This document shows, piece after piece, positions 8,761-17,924 of a stretch of 64,000 nucleotides of DNA. The notes below the pieces were generated by a model. That model had not been told where the DNA came from. It did no database searches and saw only the letters and a list, made by a program, of their open reading frames with translations. The DNA is from Photorhabdus bodei (GTDB taxonomy: Bacteria; Pseudomonadota; Gammaproteobacteria; Enterobacterales; Enterobacteriaceae): the NCBI RefSeq assembly GCF_003287735.1, contig NZ_NSCM01000011.1:1-64000 (forward strand). The letters are read 5' to 3'. The position numbers and the translations under genes are program-made. Positions within the stretch are counted from its first letter, which is position 1, and every line of letters begins with the position of its first letter.

Positions 8761-9219
8761 ATGGAATTAACAACCCGCACGCTGTTACCCTATAAAAATA
8801 TAGCGCTTATTGCACATGACCACTGTAAAACTTCGCTGCTAGCCTGGTCCAAAAAACATAAAAGTTTACTCAAGAAACATCATTTATACGCTACCGGCAC
8901 AACCGGTAATCTGATTCAGAACGAAACCGGATTATCTGTTACCAATATGCTTAGTGGTCCAATGGGTGGAGATCAACAAATTGGTTCTCTAATCTCAGAA
9001 GGGAAAATTGATGTGTTGATATTTTTCTGGGATCCACTTAATTCCGTGCCTCATGATCCTGATGTAAAAGCACTTCTACGCCTTGCTACAGTATGGAATA
9101 TCCCTGTTGCAACTAATCTAGCGTCTGCGGATTTTATTGTTAGTTCTCCTCTATTTTCTGACTCAGTAGATATTCAAATGCCTGATTATCAACATTATCT
9201 GAATGAACGTCTGAAATAA
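8761..9219 (+). CDS. mgsA: Methylglyoxal synthase
   Basis: Converts dihydroxyacetone phosphate to methylglyoxal and phosphate, opening the bypass of lower glycolysis. The 152 residues align end to end with the E. coli enzyme: MELTTRTL start, [20 protein letters not shown] (phosphate binding), [11 protein letters not shown] with the catalytic Asp region, and [20 protein letters not shown]. The start at 8761 was chosen over longer frames because it matches this N terminus exactly. A glyoxalase II-type enzyme (gloC, 49311-49958) in the same window could help dispose of the product. Confidence 0.97.
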   Translation: MELTTRTLLPYKNIALIAHDHCKTSLLAWSKKHKSLLKKHHLYATGTTGNLIQNETGLSVTNMLSGPMGGDQQIGSLISEGKIDVLIFFWDPLNSVPHDPDVKALLRLATVWNIPVATNLASADFIVSSPLFSDSVDIQMPDYQHYLNERLK

Positions 9220-9224
9220 GTCTT

Positions 9225-9351
9225 TATACCCGTCATCTTTCAAGTTGCCTCTTTGTTGGCTGCACTCACTCACCCCGGTCACATCGTTACCTATGCTCCC
9301 GGGGATTCGCTCCCTTGCCGTCGCGATCCATCTTGAAATCCATTGGGTATA
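9225..9351. repeat. ERIC element (127 bp)
   Basis: A full-length enterobacterial repetitive intergenic consensus unit of exactly 127 bases. It runs from TATACCCGTCATCTTTCAAG to ATCTTGAAATCCATTGGGTA-TA, with the central CTCACTCACCCCGGTCAC and CTCCCGGGGATTCGCTCCC motifs. It begins six bases after the mgsA stop, and lies between convergent mgsA and helD. Near-identical copies occur at 21861 and 21986. Confidence 0.93.
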
Positions 9352-9469
9352 TAATATATATACCTGTAACTATGTGCTCTCTCCAAGTCAGATCCTTAGA
9401 AAAAACAGAGTGGGATTTCCAGGAAAGGTATCCCATGATGGCACTGAATATTTCAGCCAACGCAAAATC

Positions 9470-11524
9470 TCAAGGTTTACGTTGAACAGGCACACTTAAC
9501 TGCTCTAACTGACGTACAAACACCGATGGATTCTTCTTGTCTTGCATCAGCCATACCTGCTTCTTCGCCCGTGTTAATGCAACATACAAAAGGCGACGCT
9601 CCTCCGCATCCGAAAAATCTTCTGGCTGTGGCAATAAAACCCACTCCATCACAGATTCTCTTACTGGTGCAGGAAAACCATCTTGCCCCTGATGCAAACC
9701 AAGAATAATCACATAATCCGCTTGTTGTCCTTTGGATGCATGGATAGCCATAAACTCTATTTTCAATTTAGGCCAGCGAGTTGCTGCTTTTTTCAATAAT
9801 TCAGGTTTCAAATAGTGATAACGCGCCAGCAATAAAATCGTTTCCCGCTCAGTGATATAGCCACTCATTTTATTCAACAAAGGTTCAAGCTGGTCTTCTG
9901 GCAGGATAACAATTGATTTTTTATTACCTTTAGTCAAACCATTTAGTGACTTCCTTAACTGATTCGGATTTTGTTGCACAAACGCGTTAGCAATCTCACC
10001 AATCCTATCATTAAACCGATAAGAGATATCCAGTACACATTCAGCACCTTTGCCAAAATAATTAGCAAATGCGGTAGTCAACATCGGCTCCGCGCCACTG
10101 AAACGATAAATTGCCTGCCAGTCATCCCCTACGGCAAACAGACAGTTTCGGCTATTTTTGGTTCGCATTGCAGTGAGCAATTTGGCCCCTAATGGTGAGA
10201 TATCCTGAAACTCATCGACCAGAATATGCTTCCACGGGCTGATAAATCGCCCTTTATCCAGAATATTCACTGCCTGATGGATTAACCCTGAGTAATCAAC
10301 AGCACCTTCTGTTTTCAATTCAGATTTCCACGCTTTTAATAAAGGCCCCATCAGGCGAATACATTTTTGAAACCGATCCAGGTACTCTTCCTGAACTTGC
10401 TCTATCATTGCTTTCTGACTACCACCATGTATACGCATCAACCCCAACCAACGCTCAAGCCGATCTGACAAACGGTTAACAAGCTGTTTATCGTGCCAAA
10501 ATTCACCTTCCGGCACTTCCCATTTCAACTCCTCTGTCAGCCATTCCCGCCAACCTTTGGCCTGTGCTTTCTTCTCGCTGCATTGTTGTTGCCAGTGCTT
10601 AATCAGAAAATCTTTTCTTTTTTGTCCATCTGTTTCCAACACGCTGATTTTTAGCGCTTTATTATTCCCTTGCTGAATGATATGCAACGCCAAAGTGTGA
10701 AACGTTTTTACTTTAATATCATTCACACCAAGACGAGTCTGAATCCTTTCATTCATCTCATTTACGGCTTGATGATTAAAGGCTAACAATAATATTTGTT
10801 CGGGAATCGCCTGTTGGAGAAGTAATAACCAACCCGCTCTCGCTACTAACACCGATGTTTTTCCACTACCCGCGCCAGCAAGAACCAGAACTGAATTTTC
10901 ACCATTAATAACAGCCAGACTCTGAGAACGGTTTAAAGGAGATGTTTCTACCCGCTGAAAAAAGTCACGGTGTTGCTCCAATATACGTTCTGTCCATTGC
11001 AGATTGATTTTTTCAACGCACTTTTCGCCATTCTCAAGCCAACGCAAACAAATTTGATACCCATCACGGCAATGATCAAATTGTTCCAGACGTTGTAATG
11101 GCAACGGTAAAGCTTGAAATGTTGCTTTAATTTGTTGTTGTAATTGGAACAAATCAGCTTTTTTCAACCAGCGATTCTGTTGTCCAATTCTGTTGATTTC
11201 ACTAACCTGAGCTGTCAGTACATTAGCACTAATATCACTCATTTCCTGGCTCCATTTCTGCCATTCACCAAGCAGATAATGGTAAAAACGCTGAGTTTGC
11301 TGCCATTCAGTACCATGAAGGCGAACCGCTTGTCCATCGGATAGTTCAAACTCTAACTCACCCCAGATGATACCCCGTTTACACTGAATATTAGTTAACT
11401 GGTTAAATGGGATCAGGTATTGATGCTTTTCACCACTGACTTCAATACCTGCATTCAGCAAGCGCACCCGATTATAAGGATGCTGAGCAAGGCGTTGGCC
11501 AATTTGTGTTGCTTTAAGTTCCAT
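9470..11524 (-). CDS. helD: DNA helicase IV
   Basis: A superfamily 1A 3'-5' DNA helicase, 684 residues as in E. coli. Helicase motifs occur in order: Walker A AGAGSGKTS (about residues 216-224), the DEFQD Walker B box, VGDDWQAIYRFSGAE, SYRFND, HASKGQQADYVI and YVALTRAKKQVWL near the C terminus. The N-terminal 180 residues are the HelD-specific extension. In E. coli yccF and yccS follow in a divergent arrangement. Here yccF is absent and yccS starts 118 bases beyond the helD start. Confidence 0.96.
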   Translation of the reverse strand: MELKATQIGQRLAQHPYNRVRLLNAGIEVSGEKHQYLIPFNQLTNIQCKRGIIWGELEFELSDGQAVRLHGTEWQQTQRFYHYLLGEWQKWSQEMSDISANVLTAQVSEINRIGQQNRWLKKADLFQLQQQIKATFQALPLPLQRLEQFDHCRDGYQICLRWLENGEKCVEKINLQWTERILEQHRDFFQRVETSPLNRSQSLAVINGENSVLVLAGAGSGKTSVLVARAGWLLLLQQAIPEQILLLAFNHQAVNEMNERIQTRLGVNDIKVKTFHTLALHIIQQGNNKALKISVLETDGQKRKDFLIKHWQQQCSEKKAQAKGWREWLTEELKWEVPEGEFWHDKQLVNRLSDRLERWLGLMRIHGGSQKAMIEQVQEEYLDRFQKCIRLMGPLLKAWKSELKTEGAVDYSGLIHQAVNILDKGRFISPWKHILVDEFQDISPLGAKLLTAMRTKNSRNCLFAVGDDWQAIYRFSGAEPMLTTAFANYFGKGAECVLDISYRFNDRIGEIANAFVQQNPNQLRKSLNGLTKGNKKSIVILPEDQLEPLLNKMSGYITERETILLLARYHYLKPELLKKAATRWPKLKIEFMAIHASKGQQADYVIILGLHQGQDGFPAPVRESVMEWVLLPQPEDFSDAEERRLLYVALTRAKKQVWLMQDKKNPSVFVRQLEQLSVPVQRKP

Positions 11525-11642
11525 TATCGAGCGCCGTACCTAAAAAATAGTTGAATTATGTCTTATAAGAGTTTTTTATCACCAATAAACCTTTTATCAT
11601 AATAGTTATTTATGGCCGTTATTATTACCTCAGAGGTATCTT

Positions 11643-13778
11643 GTGCTAACTGTTTTCTCCGGTCTGCGCCGTTTTCTTTATAACAGTCATTTTCTCTACT
11701 ATAACCGTATCCTAATCGCCTTGGCTGGAACAACACTAGTGCCTTGGCTTCTGAATAAAGAGCCTAAAATAACTATCTCATTGACCTTGGGCGTTGTTGC
11801 CGCAGCACTCGCTGATCTTGATGATCGTCTAACTGGACGTTTACGTAATCTAGTGATCACGCTGATTTCTTTCTTTATCGCTTCAGCCTCTATTGAATTA
11901 CTGTTCCCTTATCCTTGGCTTTTTACCATTGGACTGGCGTTATCCACTTGCAGTTTTATCTTACTGGGAGCCCTCGGACAACGTTATGCCACTATTGCAT
12001 TTGGTGCGTTGCTGATCGCAATTTATACTATGCTTGGCTCGTCTATTTTCCCACTATGGTATCAACAACCCCTATTACTGCTGACAGGTGCAATCTGGTA
12101 TAACCTGCTAACTCTAACGGGCCATTTACTGTTCCCTATTCGCCCATTACAAGACAATCTAGCACGTTGTTACCAACAACTCGCAGTTTACCTTGATGCT
12201 AAAGCTAATCTGTTTGATCCCGATATAATAGAAGAAGGATATCAGCAATCCGTCATTAATGTGGCAATGGCAAACAGTGTCTTAGTTAACACGCTAAATC
12301 AAGCCAAAACCTCCCTATTGACCCGTCTGAAAGGCGATAGCCGCCAACGCGGAACTCACCACACTCTGCATTATTACTTTGTTGCACAAGATATTCACGA
12401 ACGGGCAAGTTCATCTCATGTGCAATATCAGAGCCTACTACATATTTTCCGTTACAGCGATATTCTGTTCCGTTTTCAACGTCTTCTCTCTGTGCAAGCC
12501 CGTGTATGTGAACAGATTGCTCAATCGATACTTTGGCACAAACCATACCAGCACAATCCACGTATCGAACGTGCATTTAACTATTTGGAAAGTTCCCTAC
12601 AACAACTCAGTAAACAACAGAAACATAACCTCAAGATTACCGCCTTATATAATTTGCTGAAAAACCTGCGCGCGATTGATGCACAATTAGCAAGCATGAG
12701 TTCTGGACGATATAATCTTTCCAAAGACAGAGAAGATGAGACTCAACTATCTGACGAAACTTTGACTGGCTGGCGTGATATTTGTCTAAGACTCGACCGC
12801 CATCTAACCCCACAATCAGCCCTGTTCCGCCATGCAATCCGTATGTCTGTTCTGCTATGTAGTGGCTACACCATGATCCAGTTGTTGGATTTACAACATG
12901 GGTATTGGATTTTACTAACCAGTCTATTCGTTTGCCAACCCAACTACAGCGCTACTCACCGCCGTTTGACACTGAGAATAATAGGAACCGTTGCCGGGGT
13001 ATTGATTGGCTTACCAATCCTTTACTTTGTGCCGTCTATTGAGGGGCAACTGGTGTTAATTGTCATTTCTGGTGTATTGTTCTTCGTCTTCCGTAACACC
13101 CAATATGCACATGCAACCCTGTTTATCACATTACTGGTATTATTATGCTTCAATTTGTTAGATGAAGGCTTTGAAGTCGCATTACCAAGAATTATTGACA
13201 CATTAATCGGTTGTGGTAGCGCCTGGTTAGCCGTAAATTTCATTTGGCCAGACTGGAAATTCCGCCAGTTATCACAAGTGATAAACCGGACGATGAATAC
13301 CAACTGTCGCTACCTTGATGCCATTTTAGTTCAATATTATCAGGGAAAAGATAATGGATTGACCTATCGAATTGCCCGCCGTGATGCCCATAATAGTGAT
13401 GCAGAACTGGTATCCGTTATTTCAAACATGTCTGCCGAGCCGAAAAGTGACCAGACTTCTCAAGAAAAAGCATTCCGGCTATTGTGCCTAAATCACACTA
13501 TGCTAAGTTACATCTCTGCGCTGGGAGCACATCGAGATAAATTGGATAATACAGCTATTTTGGATATTCTTAATGATGCTGTTTGTTATGTCGATACAGC
13601 ATTAAAATCGATATTAATAGACGATGATAGAATTAAGCAAATACCTGTCAACATAGTGAAAAGAATTGAGCAAGCGCCGGCAGAAAGAAATAGTAAAGAA
13701 CAGCTGGTATTGCAACAAATCAGTTTATTAATAGAATTGCTACCTAAAATCGCCAATATCATTAAAACAATTAATTAA
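11643..13778 (+). CDS. yccS: Inner-membrane protein YccS (FUSC family)
   Basis: A 711-residue multispanning membrane protein of the YccS/YhfK (FUSC) family, related to aromatic acid exporter components. Two blocks of hydrophobic helices (about residues 20-160 and 395-525) are each followed by a cytoplasmic region. Strongly conserved stretches include AALADLDDRLTGRLRNL, LGQRYATIAFGALLIAIYTM, VAQDIHERASSSH and HGYWILLTSLFVCQPNYSAT. The start is GTG 11643, aligned with the E. coli N terminus, and the E. coli protein is six residues longer. The substrate is unknown. Confidence 0.93.
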   Translation: MLTVFSGLRRFLYNSHFLYYNRILIALAGTTLVPWLLNKEPKITISLTLGVVAAALADLDDRLTGRLRNLVITLISFFIASASIELLFPYPWLFTIGLALSTCSFILLGALGQRYATIAFGALLIAIYTMLGSSIFPLWYQQPLLLLTGAIWYNLLTLTGHLLFPIRPLQDNLARCYQQLAVYLDAKANLFDPDIIEEGYQQSVINVAMANSVLVNTLNQAKTSLLTRLKGDSRQRGTHHTLHYYFVAQDIHERASSSHVQYQSLLHIFRYSDILFRFQRLLSVQARVCEQIAQSILWHKPYQHNPRIERAFNYLESSLQQLSKQQKHNLKITALYNLLKNLRAIDAQLASMSSGRYNLSKDREDETQLSDETLTGWRDICLRLDRHLTPQSALFRHAIRMSVLLCSGYTMIQLLDLQHGYWILLTSLFVCQPNYSATHRRLTLRIIGTVAGVLIGLPILYFVPSIEGQLVLIVISGVLFFVFRNTQYAHATLFITLLVLLCFNLLDEGFEVALPRIIDTLIGCGSAWLAVNFIWPDWKFRQLSQVINRTMNTNCRYLDAILVQYYQGKDNGLTYRIARRDAHNSDAELVSVISNMSAEPKSDQTSQEKAFRLLCLNHTMLSYISALGAHRDKLDNTAILDILNDAVCYVDTALKSILIDDDRIKQIPVNIVKRIEQAPAERNSKEQLVLQQISLLIELLPKIANIIKTIN

Positions 13779-13799
13779 TTATAACCAGATTGACATACT

Positions 13800-13824
13800 G
13801 GGGCAGTTGACTGCCCCTTTCTTT
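13800..13824 (+). terminator. Terminator after yccS
   Basis: GGGGCAGT (13800-13807) and ACTGCCCC (13810-13817) form an eight-pair stem followed by TTTCTTT, 21 bases past the yccS stop. Confidence 0.85.
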
Positions 13825-13843
13825 AGCTGTTCACGATAAAGAT

Positions 13844-14446
13844 CTAACAAGCCAATTCCTTGTGCCAGCGTAATAAATCATTACGAATCTGTACCGGTAA
13901 AACGGCTGAATGACATCCTTCAATCGCACCAGCCAAAGCAAGTAATAAACTAACATTAGAATTTCTTTTATATTGATGCAATTTTAAATAACTGGCTTTC
14001 GCACCTAACAACCGCAAATCTTCAACTTTACATATTCCGACTTTCCATAACTGACGTTCCAAAGACATTCCAAGATTAGGCAAATCCTTCAAACGCTCTG
14101 GCATCTTCTTTTTACCCGCCATTTCAATAAATGAGTAATGATAAGCCAAATACGCATATTGAGATAACAACTCTTGATCTTGCCAAAGTGACTCAACAAC
14201 TTGATAATAACGCAAAGTTACAGGCACTCCTTTTTTCGAGTAAATATAGTTTTTCATTCCTCTGGCTTTAAATAATACTTCAGCATGGCCATTTCCTCTT
14301 AAATATAATTCTCCATCAGCAATAATAGCGAACATAATCCCATCAGCTAACAGGCTGTAACCACCAAACTGTGGCTTCCTTGTCAATGCCCCAAACGAAG
14401 AAAAACCATTTTTGAGTTGAGTAAAACGTACCTCAGACAAAAACAT
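13844..14446 (-). CDS. tfoX: Competence co-regulator TfoX/Sxy
   Basis: A 200-residue protein with the TfoX N-terminal domain (FGGYSLLADGIMFAIIADGELYLR) and C-terminal helix-hairpin-helix-like domain (RLKDLPNLG, WKVGICKVEDLRLLGAKAS). Sxy works with CRP to activate CRP-S promoters of DNA-uptake genes. I chose ATG 14446 because GGAG lies nine bases upstream; a longer frame would need a TTG start. Orientation and position between yccS and sulA match E. coli. Confidence 0.9.
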   Translation of the reverse strand: MFLSEVRFTQLKNGFSSFGALTRKPQFGGYSLLADGIMFAIIADGELYLRGNGHAEVLFKARGMKNYIYSKKGVPVTLRYYQVVESLWQDQELLSQYAYLAYHYSFIEMAGKKKMPERLKDLPNLGMSLERQLWKVGICKVEDLRLLGAKASYLKLHQYKRNSNVSLLLALAGAIEGCHSAVLPVQIRNDLLRWHKELAC

Positions 14447-14631
14447 ACAGATCACTCCATGAGTTTTGTGCAAATAAATCTCTTATCCATAGATTTGTCC
14501 CAATTATTAGTAAAATAAATAACAGGAACAAGCAATTAAAAACATACGCAATCCAATTTTATCTGCCAATGGTTAAATGAGTTTACAGCCATTTACAGTC
14601 AATATTTGCGAAGCTCTTTGAAAAAATAGAC

Positions 14632-14672
14632 TTGATCTTAGCTTGGTATGAAGATACTGTATATTAATACAG
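14632..14672 (+). promoter_or_regulatory. sulA promoter with LexA operator
   Basis: CTGTATATTAATACAG at 14657-14672 is a near-ideal LexA box (consensus CTG-N10-CAG with an AT-rich centre). A -35 TTGATC (14632-14637) and -10 TACTGT (14655-14660), 17 bases apart, put the box over the -10 region, so LexA would block transcription until DNA damage. Confidence 0.92.
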
Positions 14673-14693
14673 TTAATTGTGGCGAGGTTCATT

Positions 14694-15293
14694 ATGGGCA
14701 TTCAATCACCCTGGGTTTACCCTTCTAAACATCAGTCAACCAAAAAACGGCTATCACCCTCTTCACCTGCACAAGATAATTCAGCCAAAAGAGAGGGTAT
14801 AGCGAAAGAAGGTAAAGAAGGTAAAGAAGGTAAAGAAGGTAAAGAAGGTAAAGAAGGTATAGTGAGTGAATTGATTTATAGTGATAACCAATATAGCGAT
14901 AACCAAGCGGTCATTAATCGTATATTGCTACCTTTGTTACGCCAATCAGGAAATGAAGCCCGCTGGTTGCTATGGGTTAGTCCTCATAAAAAACTGAGTC
15001 GCCAATGGTTAATTAACTCTGGATTACCTTTAGATAAGATTATCCAATTAAATCGCATTAGCTCCATTACAACGGTAGAGGCAATGGAAAGAGCATTAGC
15101 GAGTGGTAATTACAGCGTGGTACTTGGCTGGCTACCAAAGTTATCGGAAAAAGATACCGTAAGATTACAGGCTGCGGCACAAAAAGGTAATGCACTGGGC
15201 TTTATTATGCGCCCACAAGATGTAAGTAAAGAAACCAACCATGCTGAATCGCGATCAAATTTACTAAAAATCCACTCCATTCACTACCATTGA
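14694..15293 (+). CDS. sulA: SOS cell-division inhibitor SulA, with internal repeat
   Basis: SulA binds FtsZ monomers and stops septation during the SOS response, and is then degraded by Lon. The C-terminal two thirds match E. coli SulA: LLPLLRQSG, RWLLWVSPHKKLSRQWL, VEAMERALASGNYSVVLGWL, GNALGFIMRP and the C-terminal KIHSIHYH, the Lon recognition end. At 199 residues it is about 30 longer than E. coli SulA, largely because of a charged N-terminal insert made of repeated Lys-Glu-Gly units. Start ATG 14694 has GAGG seven bases upstream and lies about 20 bases past the LexA box. Confidence 0.95.
   Translation: MGIQSPWVYPSKHQSTKKRLSPSSPAQDNSAKREGIAKEGKEGKEGKEGKEGKEGIVSELIYSDNQYSDNQAVINRILLPLLRQSGNEARWLLWVSPHKKLSRQWLINSGLPLDKIIQLNRISSITTVEAMERALASGNYSVVLGWLPKLSEKDTVRLQAAAQKGNALGFIMRPQDVSKETNHAESRSNLLKIHSIHYH
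14811..14855 (+). repeat. 9-bp tandem repeat within sulA
   Basis: Five perfect copies of GGTAAAGAA in frame, encoding repeated Gly-Lys-Glu, flanked by partial copies. The unit is a multiple of three, so copy-number change would lengthen or shorten the protein without shifting the frame. Confidence 0.95.
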
Positions 15294-15618
15294 CCAAAAC
15301 CAAGCATTATCGCAATATTCATAACACAAAATAACCAATTCAGACCAAGAATCATTGATCACAATTAAAATCAATTAATTAAGGTAAGATTAGTTGTAAA
15401 GAATAGTAAAGTTTTTTTGAAATCATGCATTATCTTTTAAATTTTTTACTCTATTAATCAAGGGGCACTTGTAACTTTTTAACTTCGTTGTAGACTTTAC
15501 ACCATTAAAGGTTACTGCACTTAGTACCCTTGTATTGTTTTAGTCCATCGGTTTTATGAAAGTGCAGTATTCCTAACTGAGTTTTTTAATCAATATGGCT
15601 CAACAGCTTATCTTAGAG
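15294..15618. other. Gene-free stretch after sulA
   Basis: About 320 AT-rich bases without a credible gene. A weak promoter or leader function for ompA cannot be excluded, but I saw no specific signal. Confidence 0.4.
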
Positions 15619-15845
15619 CCTATCCCAATAGACGTAATTGTTGCAGGCCGTACTTATAAATGAACAGTGAACACGGACAGCGCGGAAAAACTGGAGCGTA
15701 CACGTAGTACATGAGGATGACTCGCTTCGCTCGCCCTTCGGGCCGCACTAAAGTGCGTTCAAAAGCTAATGCTTTTGTCTGAGCACTGCCCAGGTTCGCT
15801 CTTTATGGCAAAGAAGGGCAAATAAAATAGCGCTATTGGGATAGG
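15619..15845. repeat. Palindrome-bounded intergenic repeat, copy 1
   Basis: Bounded by a perfect 13-bp inverted repeat, CCTATCCCAATAG (15619-15631) and CTATTGGGATAGG (15833-15845). The interior contains GTGAACACGGACAG, GGAGCGTACACGTAGTACAT and GAGCACTGCCCAGGTTCGC, a sequence type I associate with dispersed repeats in this group of bacteria. A diverged copy follows at 15867. It is probably a non-autonomous dispersed repeat in the long ompA upstream region. Confidence 0.7.
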
Positions 15846-15866
15846 TAGTTAGTAGATATTAAATTA

Positions 15867-16022
15867 GTGCAGGCCATTCTTACGGATAAATAGTGAACAC
15901 GGAAATGCGTAAAATTCAAAGCGTACACACAATAACGGTACCGAAGAATTTGAACACAACTCAGTGTTCGCTTTTATTACAAAGAATGGCAAATGAAATA
16001 GCCTAATGGGGTAGGCAGTAAG
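15867..16022. repeat. Palindrome-bounded intergenic repeat, diverged copy 2
   Basis: Shares with copy 1 the blocks TGCAGGCC, GTGAACACGGA, AGCGTACAC, GTTCGCTTTTAT.., AAAGAA.GGCAAAT.AAATAGC and ..TGGGGTAGGCAGTAAGT. It is shorter, lacking the central section, and its left inverted repeat is eroded. It ends about 57 bases before the ompA start, so it may be transcribed as ompA leader. Confidence 0.55.
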
Positions 16023-16079
16023 TAAAAAGGCTCCCAAAGCCAATTGCCTATTGGGTGATGATAATAACGAGGCGTTAAA

Positions 16080-17180
16080 ATGAAAAAGATAGCTATCGCG
16101 GTAGCAGTGGCAGTGGCCGCTTTCACAACTGCAACGCAAGCAGCTCCAAAAGACAACACTTGGTATACTGGTGGTAAGTTGGGTTGGTCCCAATACCATG
16201 ACGTGAATTTCTACGGTAACGGTTATACCAGTGCAATCGGTAATGGCCCTACTCACAAAAACCAATTGGGTGCGGGTGCTTTCTTAGGTTATCAAGCCAA
16301 TCCGTACCTAGGTTTTGAAATAGGTTACGACTGGTTAGGTCGTATGTCTTACAAAGGCAGCGTCAATAATGGTGCCTTCAAAGCCCACGGTTTCCAAATG
16401 GCAACCAAACTGAGCTATCCAATTATGGATGACTTGGATATCTATACTCGCCTGGGTGGTATGGTTTGGCGGGCAGACTCCAAAGCAACTTACAGCGCAA
16501 CCAATACTCACCGGAAAAATCATGACACCGGTGTTTCTCCACTGGCAGCTATCGGTGTTGAGTATGCGATAACTAAAGACTGGGCTACTCGTCTGGATTA
16601 CCAGTGGGTTAACAATGTCGGGGATGCAGGTTCAGTAGGTGCACGTCCTGATAACGGTCTGTTGAGCGTAGGTGTTTCTTACCGCTTCGGCCAAGATGAA
16701 GCAGCAGCCCCAATTGTTGCTCCAGCTCCGATTGTTGCTCCAACACCAGCTCCAGCACCCGTTGTTGAAAATAAACGTTTTACCCTGCGTTCTGATGTGC
16801 TGTTCGAATTTGCAAGTTCTGAGCTGAAAGCCGAAGGTAAGCACAATCTGGATCAACTCTATACTGAGTTAGCAAATATCGACCCAAATCAGGGCAAAGT
16901 ACTGGTTTTAGGCTACACTGACCGTATCGGTAAAGATGTTTACAATCAGAAACTTTCTCAGAAACGCGCTCAAAGCGTAGTTGACTATCTGGTATCTAAA
17001 GGTATCCCTGCCGGCAGCATCAGCGCGGAAGGTCACGGTAAAGCAAACCCAGTCACTGGTTCTACTTGTGATAAAGTTCGCAAACCTAACCTAATCAACT
17101 GCCTGGCACCAGATCGTCGTGTAGAGATCGAAATTCAAGGTACTAAAGAGGTTGTTACTCAAGCACAATCTGCTCAATAA
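16080..17180 (+). CDS. ompA: Outer membrane protein OmpA
   Basis: An abundant outer-membrane protein that tethers the membrane to peptidoglycan. Residues 1-21 are a signal peptide ending TQA before APKDNTWY. Residues about 22-205 form the eight-strand barrel ([44 protein letters not shown]). A Pro/Ala/Val-rich hinge (about 212-232) follows, with a duplicated APIVAP unit, and then the OmpA/MotB domain ([46 protein letters not shown]) with its Cys pair. Length 366 compares with 346 in E. coli. Confidence 0.97.
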   Translation: MKKIAIAVAVAVAAFTTATQAAPKDNTWYTGGKLGWSQYHDVNFYGNGYTSAIGNGPTHKNQLGAGAFLGYQANPYLGFEIGYDWLGRMSYKGSVNNGAFKAHGFQMATKLSYPIMDDLDIYTRLGGMVWRADSKATYSATNTHRKNHDTGVSPLAAIGVEYAITKDWATRLDYQWVNNVGDAGSVGARPDNGLLSVGVSYRFGQDEAAAPIVAPAPIVAPTPAPAPVVENKRFTLRSDVLFEFASSELKAEGKHNLDQLYTELANIDPNQGKVLVLGYTDRIGKDVYNQKLSQKRAQSVVDYLVSKGIPAGSISAEGHGKANPVTGSTCDKVRKPNLINCLAPDRRVEIEIQGTKEVVTQAQSAQ

Positions 17181-17221
17181 TAGCCTTTCTTGGTTATAAT
17201 TAATCATCAAAAGCTCAGAAA

Positions 17222-17249
17222 GCCCCATTGTCAGATGGGGTTTTCTTTT
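17222..17249 (+). terminator. Terminator after ompA
   Basis: GCCCCAT and ATGGGG form a stem around TGTCAG, followed by TTTTCTTTT, about 40 bases past the ompA stop. Confidence 0.85.
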
Positions 17250-17328
17250 ACCGATAGTGAAATTTTATATCAAACTTATTAAGGAGCTGGTTGCGATACC
17301 AACCTATACCAGCCTATCACAACTGAAA

Positions 17329-17784
17329 TTACTCTTTCTTACCCAGAATAGCTTCCAAGTCGTGTTTCAAGCTGGACATCTGATTGGCATACTTTTCTTT
17401 CCGCTCAGCATCTTCAATTAACTGGATAATAGTTTCAGACAGTGTATTGCCCCGTCGCTGAGAAAGTGCAGATAAGCGATGCCACACAGGAAAATCTAAG
17501 TCGATGGATTTCTTGCGAGTATGCTGATGTTCCGCATTAAAATGCCGTTTACGCCGAGCGCGGATAGTTTGTTTCATCCGGTTGGATAAATCAGGATTCA
17601 TATGCTGCTCAATCCATTTCAGTACCCTTACCGGTTCACTCTCAAGTTCAATGAGTTTATCAACGGCTGCATGAGCTGCACTGTTTTCAATATATTTAGT
17701 AATTGGCTCGCCTTCTTGATGTTTTTTCATCAGATAAGCCCACTTCCAGCCACATTCCAAATTTTCCAGTTGTTGATATTTCAT
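17329..17784 (-). CDS. matP: Macrodomain Ter organiser MatP
   Basis: A 151-residue DNA-binding protein that recognises matS sites and condenses the chromosome terminus, linking it to the divisome through ZapB. It has the MatP N-terminal helical domain ([20 protein letters not shown]) and the ribbon-helix-helix region ([29 protein letters not shown]), ending in a coiled-coil tail. Length (150 in E. coli) and position between ompA and lonH are conserved. Confidence 0.96.
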   Translation of the reverse strand: MKYQQLENLECGWKWAYLMKKHQEGEPITKYIENSAAHAAVDKLIELESEPVRVLKWIEQHMNPDLSNRMKQTIRARRKRHFNAEHQHTRKKSIDLDFPVWHRLSALSQRRGNTLSETIIQLIEDAERKEKYANQMSSLKHDLEAILGKKE

Positions 17785-17924
17785 CTTACTTTCTCAGTGA
17801 CAGCGTAACTAAAAATAAGCATAACAACTATTTTAGTAAATTGCTTATAGCCAAATTGATTAATATCTGTTTTTTGAAAAAATTATTTTTTACATGAAGT
17901 GCCTACAATAGCAAACATTCAAGC

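Noticed and set aside
9245..9499. Open frame across the single ERIC element
   Set aside because: Same reason; it also runs into the end of helD on the opposite strand.
16080..17180. Antisense open frames within ompA
   Set aside because: Shadows of a well-conserved coding sequence; no independent signals.
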